Part shown: positions 55,990 through 64,000 of the stretch, in pieces
Layout of the letters: each line of letters opens with the position of its first letter
Position numbering within the stretch: position 1 is the stretch's first letter
NCBI GenBank assembly: GCA_021234155.1
Contig: JAJEKV010000032.1
Coordinates: forward strand, 11,166,099 to 11,230,098
Origin: Isoetes taiwanensis
Lineage: Eukaryota; Streptophyta; Lycopodiopsida; Isoetales; Isoetaceae
Length of the DNA: 64,000 nucleotides
Direction of reading: 5' to 3'
The notes under the pieces: model-generated
Told to the model about the DNA's origin: nothing
Database searches by the model: none
What the model saw: the letters and a program-made list of their open reading frames with translations, nothing else
Position numbers and translations under genes: made by a program

Positions 55990-58880
55990 TTATTTTAGGC
56001 GAAAACCATTAACCACTGTAGGTAATGGAGTGTCATCTAACTCTGCTAGTTTGAAAACACTGGGCTGCACCACTTGCAGAATTTGATATGGACCCAACCA
56101 ACGAAACTTTAATTTACCCGGAAAATTTTTATAACGAGAATCATAAAGGAGAACCAAATCACCTTCTTGAAATGTTTTGGCTTTCAGATGTTTGTCATGC
56201 AACGATTTCTGCAACTGTTGGCCATGAAGAACCCGAATATAAGCATCTCTCCTAAGTTCATCCAACTGTTCAAGTTGATAAACCCTTTCTTTAAGAGCAA
56301 CAGGTGGATTATGTGCTGTAGCAAGTTGAAAACGAAGAGTCGGAAGGATATATTCAAAGGGCATAAGAGCTTGTTGACCATAAACCAATTTGAAAGGAGT
56401 GTGGCCAGTAGCAATTTTGAAACTGGTGTTGTATGCCCAAAGAACAGGAGGCAACTTGTCTTGTCAATCTGTGCGAGAAGCATCACAAATTTTCTTGAGA
56501 ATAGTGATGAGAGTTTTGTTGGTACTTTCAGCCAAACCATTCCCTTGAGGATAGTAAGGGGTACTCTTTCTGTGTTGGATATGAAGATAATCCGTCAACT
56601 CCTTGATGGTATGATTGACAAAATGGATGCCACGATCACTAACAAGTTCCGTGGGACAACCAAAACGCGTGATGATGTGCGTGTAGAGAACCTTTGCCGT
56701 GCTGGCTGCAGTGTTGTCTGGAAGTGCACAGGCTTCCGCCCATTTTGTAGCATAATCAGTGATGACCAGAATGTAACGAGCACGGGTGTACCACGCGGGA
56801 GGATCCATGGGCCCCACAAAGTCCATTCCCCATTTGCTGAAGGGAAGTGGTGTGGCGACCGGTGTCAACGGGAGAGCGTCACGGGCTGTGGGCCGTCCCA
56901 CACGTTGACAGACGTCACACGTGCGAGCGTGAGCGTGGGCATCCTTGTCGAACGATATCGGGCACCTCATGAGGGAGGACACAACGACGGAGGACCATGT
57001 CTTTACCTCGTTTGTACAGATGGCCCGCAACCATGGTGTAGTCACGGACCTCTCGGAGAAACTGACGGCGGCGTGAGCGAAGCTTTTCTGGAGAGAGCAT
57101 GGGATCTTCGGAGGGAAGAGCACTAGTGAGAAGATACTGCTGAAAGTTGTGGAACCAATGGGGCGTGGCTGTGACAAGGAACAGTTGAGCATCTGGAAAG
57201 GCGTCAGAAACACCCGTGGAGGTATCATAGTGAAAGGTAATCAGGCACCACATGAGACTTGCCTGCCTTATGAACGATTTCGAAGGGAGCGAATTCTTGC
57301 AGAAGAAGGACCCAACGAGCAATTCTACCCGTGGGCGTGGCTTTGTTGATTAAGTAAAGAAGAGCTTGATGATCAACAAAGAACTTGATCTTGCTTCCCA
57401 ACAAATAATGACGGAAACGTTGAACACAAAAAACTAAGCCCATTGCTTCCCGTTCCGTGGCAGAGTAGTTGCGCTCAGCAGGATTGAGTTTCCTGCTAGC
57501 ATAGCGGATCGATTTATCCGTTTGCTCATCATAGGCCTGAGAAAGAACAGCACCAATGGCAAAAGCAGAGACATCAACATGAACGTGAAAAGGCTTGTCC
57601 CATTGAGGAGGAACAAATACCGGTGCCTGAGTAAGTAATAGCTTCAACTTCTGGAAAGCAGCTTCCGCCTGAGGATTCCAAGCCCAAGTGGATTCATCAC
57701 CCGTGAGTTTATGAATGGGATCAGCTATAGCCGCAAGTCCAGGAATGAAGGTGGAATAGTAATTAACCTTACCCAGGAAAGAACGTGTCTCTTTGATATT
57801 AGATGGTGCTTGAGCCTTTAATACACAACTAATTTTAGCAGGATCCGTGGTGATCCCGTCTTTACTAACCACATGACCCAAAAGAACACCTGAGGTGACA
57901 CAGAAAGTGCACTTCTCAGGATTGAGACTGATGCCAGACTCATCACATTTTTGAAAAACGAGCTCTAACTTCTCCAAGTGATCATCCATGGAGCTGTAGG
58001 CTGAAAAGTCATCTTGAAAGATCTGGAGAAAAGGTTTATCCTTCATATAGTCATGAAAGACAGAGAGCATAATGCGCTGAAATGTGGAAGGAGAGTTTGA
58101 TAAACCAAAAGGTACCACCTTGTAGGCAAAAGTGCCCCACGGGGTATTAAAGGTAGTTTTGAGTTGATCTTCTTCCTTGATAGAAATTTGATTGTACCCT
58201 GAAAAGCCATCCATGAAAGAGTACATCTCATGGCCAGCAACCTCTTCAAGAACCTGGTCTGTGAAGGGAAGCGGGAAGTGATCACGCTCCGTGGCCTGGT
58301 TGAGTTTCTGGTAGTCCACACAAACGCGGATCTTACCATTGTGCTTGAGAGCAATGACGATGGGGCTCACCCATTCAGAGTGTTTGACCTCATAAATCAA
58401 GCCAGCAGCTAAGAGTTTGTCAATTTCGGCCTTGACACGGTCACGGTAATTTGGGTTGAGCCAGTAGTGTCGTTGCTAGATTGGGCGTGCGTCAGGTTTG
58501 GTAGGAATGGTGAGTTATCCCAATTCTTTCTTGATACCTCTAAGGTCTTTGTAGCTCCAAGCAAAAATATGTTTGAATTTTTTGAACAGCGTCACAACGC
58601 GTGCTTTATAGGTGGGTGGAAGATTGGCAGCTAGGCGGACGGGTTGATTGTAACCTATGTCCACAATGTCCATCTCTGGAGTTTGAATATGTGGAACCAC
58701 TTCCGTGTCCTGTACATGATGAGCATGAGGTTGAAGCATGACGGGAGGAGCAGCATTTTGAGTGATGAAAAAAAGGGGCTGCTGAGTGTCATCAAGCAAG
58801 GGTTGCTACATGACGGCATGAACATCTACTATCGCAGGAGGAAGTCCCGTGTCCGAAAAATGGTCAAGACGTTGAATTCT
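55990..58880 (-). pseudogene. pol: Ty3/gypsy Pol: RT, RNase H, integrase (broken)
   Basis: A pre-RT linker at 58799-58515 (FKHIFAWSYKDLRGI) is followed by stops at about 58514 and 58478. RT runs 58400-57225: VCVDYQKLN, FMDGFSGYNQISI, PFGLSNSP and an active site reading FQDD, where families usually have a hydrophobic residue before DD. RNase H begins at DVSAFAIGAVLSQ (about 57580), with DHQALLYL. After a frame change (about 57225) come TGVSDAFPDAQL and the integrase: the HHCC finger is shortened by a deletion near 56960 so only CDVCQR and part of the His half remain. The DDE core is intact (D in ITDYATKW, D in VSDRGIHF, E in GLAESTN). TGA at 56462-56464 interrupts before LPPVLWAYNTS. The C-terminal FRWLGPYQIL region ends at 55990. 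Confidence 0.9.
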
Positions 58881-58902
58881 ATTGCAAGGAGCCAGGTAAG
58901 GG

Positions 58903-61805
58903 TCAAGCAGGGCTGCCACAAGCCTGGTCCTGGTCCAGCGTCATCTCACCCCAAGGATCAACATACTCCGGGTAGGATGAGAAAGGCAGACTCGCGGGTG
59001 GAGCCTGAACATGATAGATATTCTGTGCTTCTTCAGAATCAGTGTCAGAGATTGAAGGTTCGGCATTCTCAACAGAGATCAATTTGCCTGTTTCCAAATC
59101 CATAGTCGCATTGAGATGGCCATCGGTGATGACGAGTTGGTCCGTGGCCCAGTAATGAATACTTTTAGCCTGGCGGAGAAAAGGTCTTCCTACCAGCATT
59201 TCATAGTCACCCGGATCTTCTCCAGCTTTCCAAACTCCAAATTCCAATGGGAATTTGAGATCACCAATACTAATGTGAAGGAGAGGAGTGACGCCTTGAG
59301 GTCGCGTGATATGGCCATTGGCCAACTTCATGTCATAAGGGGCACGATATAGTTGTTTGATGCCCAGTTGTTTCCGGAGCTTATCAGTAATGAGATTGAC
59401 AGCACTACCACCATCAATTTGAACGTGATTGATGTGCTGATTGCCCACCGTGGCATGCACCGTGGGTGTTGATGTCGCGACGGCTCCAACCAGAACGGTG
59501 GAAAGAGGTAACTGTTCTTTGAGAGCCGGACAGAGTTTTAAAATGGTGGCCAGGCTCAAAGGAATCTTGATCTTGGCCAGTTCTTCTTGAAGTTCCAAAG
59601 GAACATGAGAAAATGGATCCGCAGGATCCAAAGAAGCAGGAGTCTGTGGTAAAGAAGCGTAAACCTCTTTGAGAAGCTCCACCTCTGCAGCTATATTAGG
59701 GTACGGCTGAGAGCGTGTGCTTGTAGATGATGATGGTGCTTCCTGACGTTGCTGAGCTCTAGTTGTGGCATGAACATTTGCCAGTGTGCGACATTCCGCA
59801 GCCTGCATGAGTTTGAGAATACTTTGTCTCACCTTGGGCATGACGTGAGGCATGAGTTGATCTAGATTAGGCGTGAAATGAACTTTTTTATCCTCTTCAT
59901 GTGGAACCGTTTCAACAGCAAAAGCTGGTTGCGTATCATGAGGGATAATGGTCAAGGGGCGTGAAGCCCTGGTCTGGCGTGAGACCAGACCAACCCAATT
60001 GGACTGTTGTACTGGAGGATTGAGTGCCTGGTAGATTTCCTCTTGAGCTTGTTGATCCAGAGGATTGGAAGTAGGTGCTGCTTGCTGAGGTCGCTGTGGT
60101 TGAGGTGGTCGTGTTGGCTTTCTCAACACAGGACGGGGACCTTGTTTACCATTGGCAACCCACAGCTGATAAGCCGTGATACGTACTGAAGCAGGCTGAT
60201 TGGTACCTGGAAGTTGGACTTGAACCTGGGGAAGTTGAGGGCACGCCGTGATGGTGTGACCCCATTCATGACAATGGTAGCATTGAGCCTTTGAAGGATC
60301 AAAGGGAGGACGGGAGTCTTGTCCCTGTGACTGCTGAGATTGCTGCGTTTGTTGATACTGCTGAGGTTGTTGAGCTTGATATTGTTGAGGCTGATATGTT
60401 TGTTGGTGCTGAGGCGTGGTCTGTACTTGAAAAACCATTTTATTCCTGAAAGGTGTAGGATGAGAACGAGTGCATTCCTCCGTGGCATGATTGCGCATAT
60501 TGCACCTTTTACAATGAGGAGGCCCATTTGAAGAGTTGCATTCATTGGCCAAATGGCCTTGATATTTATAGATATGGCACCAGATCTGAGAGCGTTGTGG
60601 ATTTGTTTGTGCAGGTTGGACGGCATTCTGAGGAACCATGATGGGGGGCATGAAAGGTAGTTCCGTGAGAGCAACATCTCGAGAGGAAACATTGACCAAG
60701 TGATTGACCAATTCAATCGCCTGTTCTAAAGACTTGGGACGCAGGTACTCCGTCATCAGACGAATGGCAGGAGGAAGGCCCTGCAGAAACCAAACAAGAA
60801 TCTGGCTTTGAGTAGGGTACTCCTGGAGTTTACTGATGAGAATGTGAAGACGGTCGGCAAAATCACGCGCAGACTCCGTGGGTTGCTGTTGAAGATCATT
60901 GAGTTGCTTGAGCAGGAGTTGATCATCATCTGCGGTGCCATAGTGAGAAAGGAAAGCAGTTTTCATTTCTTGCCAATTTTGCTTCCAGTGGCTTTTGTTG
61001 GCCATGAGCCATTGATGAGGAACGCCTCTTAGTGTGGTAGAGAAGATACGGAATTTGAGTTGAGGTTGAGCGTGACCATTCAGAATGGCCAAGGCCTCAA
61101 ATTCCTCCATATGAGCCTGGGCACTCTGATCCAGAGGTTTGCCTTTAGTGTTGCCAAAAGTAGGATAAGTCAGCTTCAAATTATGAGTAGGAGATGAAGG
61201 CGGAACTTGTGCATAGACTGGTGGAACATATGCAGGAACAGAGCCGGATGGAACAGCCATGGGCTGAGAGGATGGTGGTGGAACTGAAAAACCCGGAGGT
61301 CCAGAGAAAGTAGCATCTGGTGGGGAAGGACCATGAGAGCCCTCCTCATTAGGCTTGAGATCAGTAAGTTGGTAAACAGGAAGAGCGTGCTGAAAAGATG
61401 GAGAAGTCTGAAATTCGTGAACATGGGGATGGGGGGGGCAAAGGACACTTGAGGGTAGCCCATCCCTGCAGGAGGTGAAGAAGGTTGTGACGGCAGAGGG
61501 GTGTGGCCTGAAGGTATATGAATATAGGTGCTTTCAGGAGTCTGGAAATAGTGAGGCGTGGGCTGAACAGGCGTGTGATAGCGTGACTGAGGTTGAGAAC
61601 AATGCCGACACACAAAGGGAGACCCTGGTCGAGAATGAGCACGAGGAGTAGGAGGTGCCGACTGAGCTCTGGAGCAGACACGACCATCCTCAATGTCATA
61701 GGCAGTGTTATACATATCCCGAACAGCCTCGCGTCGTTGATGGCGCTCTAAACAAGCCGCCGTTTGGCAAAGAAGTTCTTCAGGAGTGAAACCACGAGCC
61801 GACAT
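58903..61805 (-). pseudogene. gag: Ty3/gypsy Gag and aspartic protease, one frame change
   Basis: It starts MSARGFTPEELLCQTAACLE (61805). A Pro/Ser-rich N-terminus follows; the frame changes at a run of eight G (about 61431-61438, plus strand), then is open to 58903. The retrotransposon gag core spans about 61150-60700 (KTAFLSHYGTADDDQLLLKQ, ARDFADRLHILI). There are three zinc-knuckle positions: the first has Tyr for the second Cys (CHIYKYQGHLANEC), the others are complete (CKRCNMRNHATEEC, CYHCHEWGHTITAC). A Gln-rich linker leads to the protease, whose active site reads IDGGSAVNLI. This D-G-G form occurs in some plant Ty3 elements in place of DTG/DSG. Confidence 0.88.
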
Positions 61806-61833
61806 GATGGAAAGAAGGAAAAAGAAAAATCAG

Positions 61834-61850
61834 ACCCGGCAGCGGCGACA
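61834..61850 (-). promoter_or_regulatory. Primer binding site, tRNA-Asp type
   Basis: On the minus strand TGTCGCCGCTGCCGGGT starts one base after the LTR end. It matches the complement of the plant tRNA-Asp 3' end at all but about two or three positions. Confidence 0.7.
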
Positions 61851-61851
61851 G

Positions 61852-62425
61852 TGTTTAGGGTCTGGGTTCAGGAACTCCTGCAAGACAGCCCTCTGTGAGG
61901 ACCCTTGGATCAAACAGGAGAATTCGGGAGCTGTGTCACGCGGGATTTGCAAAAGAACAAGAAGAAAAACAAAAGACAACAGAAATACAAATGTGTGAAA
62001 GAAACTTCTTGATATCAATGAGAATACATTAGCTCTCGCAATCGAGAGAGAAAATGATGGAGACAAGAACCAAAACTCATCTAAAACTCGAATGCTAGCT
62101 CTACTCATATATATAGTACAATGGCACACTCTGTCAGATTTCGGTGCCGACTCCTGGAAGGAGGCCTGATTTGTGGGAATGTTGGCGGTGCCTCTTGAAA
62201 TGCCTGGAATCACGTTGACGCTGACGCTTGACGGCCCGTCACTTGTCTGTTCTCTGCCTCTTCTTTGGCGCGGGCATGGCCTTCTGCGTGGTCTGTTGCT
62301 TGGTCTGCTGCTTGGTCTTCTGCTGGGCTTTTGACGACTGACCTCGACCTGACTGTGGCTCCTTGTTCTTGACCTGGTCCTCCGTGTGCATGAATAGTCC
62401 TGTACTAGGTCGTACAGGACTAACA
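61852..62425 (-). repeat. 5' LTR of the Ty3/gypsy element (574 bp)
   Basis: Same ends as the 3' LTR; TATA-like ACTATATATATG at 62117-62106. One frame is open through the whole LTR (62426-61830, 198 codons): an Arg/Ser-rich first half, then a hydrophobic stretch (FFHTFVFLLSFVFLLVLL) from the pyrimidine-rich downstream part. Confidence 0.95.
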
Positions 62426-62430
62426 TGCAC

Positions 62431-62644
62431 GCGGGTTTGGAGTTCCTTCCATTGCAATCAAGATCATCAATCCGCTAGACATATCGTTGATGCCAGTGTT
62501 GCACTGAAATTGCCTTATATGCAAGCAGACCGATCTAAAGGATGCATCTACACCATTCAAAATAGGCATGCGCCACTGTATACAGTTGTAGATAGTGATT
62601 TTACAGTTATAACAGCAAGTCCAGATGGCTGCGAATCAGTCTAA
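62431..62644 (+). other. Open frame at the Ty3/gypsy insertion site, possible host exon
   Basis: The frame reads VWSSFHCNQDHQSARHIVDA, then SVALKLPYMQADRSKG and YTVVDSDFTVITASPDGCES, ending at 62642-62644. If the element and one TSD copy are removed, the frame stays open across the junction back to 51357, where an acceptor-like TTTACTAG precedes it. No family recognised. Confidence 0.3.
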
Positions 62645-62675
62645 TTCAGCAAGGTCACCCAAACAATAGCGGCCG

Positions 62676-62744
62676 TCTATTGCCATGTTTCTGATAGAAT
62701 TATAAGGTACCTCTATTGCCATGTTTCTGATAAAATTATAAGGC
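62676..62744. repeat. Two tandem 36-bp units
   Basis: TCTATTGCCATGTTTCTGAT starts at 62676 and 62712. A T-arm-like string (GGGATTTGAACCCGAGG, about 62756) follows without the rest of a tRNA. Confidence 0.85.
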
Positions 62745-62924
62745 ATTGAACCTGGGATTTGAACCCGAGGTAAATTCCAATCCTCAAGCTCCAACACACT
62801 TCTTCCACTCCAATCTAAAGCCAGGAAAAGACTTGTGTTTACCTTCTACACCAAGCAATCCACTGCAGTCTTTAAATAATCTGGCTAAAAAAGCCAGAGC
62901 AAGCAACCAAAAGCTTTAAATAAA

Positions 62925-62962
62925 GTTATTGGACTCTCTAGTGTAAAGGGAGAGTCCGATAA
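62925..62962. repeat. Small inverted repeat
   Basis: TTATTGGACTCTC and GAGAGTCCGATAA form near-perfect arms around TAGTGTAAAGG. Confidence 0.7.
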
Positions 62963-63020
62963 TTAAGTTATTACTCCTAGGAGTGATAACTTGTTATCAG
63001 TACTAGGAGATAATTAGTTA

Positions 63021-63245
63021 TCAGCTCGATAAGGTGGTTATCGGTCTTTGCCTCGGCTGATAACAAAAAATGCATGGCCTCGGTTTTATGTCCTCGGCCA
63101 GATATTTGCACGTAAGGTCGAGGCCCGCTAGGGGCCCTAACGGGCCTCGGCCTTACATGCAAATATCAGACCTCGGACGTACAGCCTCGGTCACGCATTT
63201 TTGGTTATCAACCTTGGCCAGACCAATAACTTTACTTTATCGGTT
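63021..63245. mobile_element. Fold-back element (long inverted repeat)
   Basis: The sequence folds on itself around GGGGCCC (63131-63137), with arms of about 110 bases. Paired segments include GAGGCCCGCTA/TAACGGGCCTC, GATATTTGCACGTAAGG/CCTTACATGCAAATATC, ATGTCCTCGG/CCGAGG-type segments and TGATAACAAAAAATGC/GCATTTTTGGTTATCA. There are scattered mismatches and no coding capacity. No target duplication was established. Confidence 0.8.
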
Positions 63246-64000
63246 TCTCCAACAACCTGCAAATAGTTCACAGCTTTTCTAGCCAATCTTCAGTCACAAA
63301 AGCTCCAATCAGCACACTGATCTTCCTGCACACCACATAGGCGAATTTTCCTAGTCCCTTCTTGAAATTGAACCCCGACCTCCTTTGGTTCAAGCTTGCT
63401 TCAAAATAAACGTTTTAGAAAACTAGGCTTCCGAAAATCCTTTAGCTATCCCCCCGATTCAAGCTAATTTCAAACCAGACCAATGTGTTCTTTTTAGCTT
63501 GATAAATTGCAGGAATGCATTTATTTTCAAAAAAATGCTAGAAGCGGCTACCTCTAAAAGCAAAGCATAATCAAGTGAAGAACCTATAAGGGGCACATAA
63601 TGACCACAAATATAGCAATTCATATGTAGTCATAACTTCATCATGGGATGAAGTGATCCTACGAAAGACCTCTAAATACCTTCATTTGCAATAATATAAG
63701 GATTTTCTAAATGAATAGAACAAGCCTTTTGAATGTACAGGATGGAAAGTAAATTATCAACAGACTAATGAAGGTGGTCCACCTTGGCAAAAACTACATA
63801 AAGGAATTTGTTGATTTAACTAGTGAGAAAAACTGTTTGGAAGCACATGATGATAAGAAGAAAAAGAATGCAAACACTGACAGAATTTCAAAGACTTTAA
63901 GTAAAAGAAAATGTCTATGGCTTGGCCGATGCAAATTCGTCTTTATTGCGTCACAAAAGAGAAATGTTCGCGGCAGCCTTGGTCGCCTCGATAAATTTCT
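63246..64000. other. Right end of window, no gene seen
   Basis: AT-rich sequence with no open frame or repeat that I can support. Confidence 0.5.

Larger units (their letters stand above)
51401..62425 (-). mobile_element. 11-kb Ty3/gypsy retrotransposon with extra sense and antisense ORFs
   Basis: LTRs at 51401-51990 and 61852-62425 are nearly identical. The target duplication TGCAC lies at 51396-51400 and 62426-62430. The primer binding site resembles a tRNA-Asp complement, as in Tat/Athila-type elements. The order on the minus strand is 5' LTR, gag-PR (61805-58903), RT-RH-IN (58880-55990), a spacer with an antisense ORF (55570-55809, plus strand), an extra ORF of about 1,120 codons (55023-51651), PPT and 3' LTR. 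It is recent by LTR similarity but carries several stops, mostly explicable by C-to-T or G-to-A change. Confidence 0.95.

Noticed and set aside
61852-62050. Transmembrane segment encoded by the LTR frame (FFHTFVFLLSFVFLL).
   Set aside because: It lies downstream of the TATA box in the pyrimidine-rich leader, where T/C-rich codons give hydrophobic residues by composition. In the 3' LTR the frame stops before it.

Overview
The window looks like transposon-dense nuclear DNA of a land plant with a large, repeat-rich genome. The reasons are plant-type Ty1/copia and Ty3/gypsy elements primed by initiator-Met and Asp tRNAs, an L1-type LINE, a TRIM element, a family-1 glycosyltransferase fragment and AT-rich intron-like DNA. 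I cannot name the species. No complete, confidently functional host gene is visible; most coding sequence belongs to mobile elements in various stages of decay.

Layout. 1-4850: a Ty1/copia element cut by the window start, sitting in an old LINE (4851-7020) that ends in a TTCTA microsatellite. 7.2-8.74 kb: a hairpin-ended repeat, then a copia relic with a rearranged and a complete LTR. 9.1-10.6 kb: a possible multi-exon host gene on the minus strand. 13701-14158: a complete TRIM with a 5-bp target duplication. 16.3-18.15 kb: a second LINE with a pentanucleotide tail. 18.3-20.1 kb: hairpin-ended repeats, TA-flanked MITEs and 99-bp tandem repeats. 20129-25057 and 33373-38301: two copies of one 4.93-kb block carrying a host-like exon, a glycosyltransferase pseudogene and the 5' end of a LINE. 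Between them lies a purine-rich, apparently non-coding LARD-like element (25.6-31.3 kb). 37809-49186: an L1-type LINE with TSD and A-tail, split by a 5.3-kb copia element (42964-48260, TSD GGAGG). 50.4-51.0 kb: a LINE endonuclease fragment. 51401-62425: an 11-kb Ty3/gypsy element on the minus strand (TSD TGCAC). 63021-63245: a fold-back element.

The most interesting unit is the 11-kb Ty3/gypsy element. Besides gag-PR and RT-RH-IN it carries, downstream of pol, a sense reading frame of about 1,120 codons (N-terminal domain, long coiled coil, C-terminal domain). This frame runs through the polypurine tract into the 3' LTR, where it encodes an Arg/Ser-rich tail. Between pol and this frame lies an antisense 79-codon Cys-rich ORF with its own CCAAT/ACGT/TATA-type promoter. 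Extra sense and antisense ORFs are known in Tat/Athila-like plant elements, and the tRNA-Asp primer site points the same way, but I do not recognise these proteins.

A second signal is technical. Near-identical repeats in the window differ preferentially at CAG/CTG motifs, often by the same replacement. This suggests methylation-linked base-calling error in parts of the assembly, so some frameshifts reported here may not be real.
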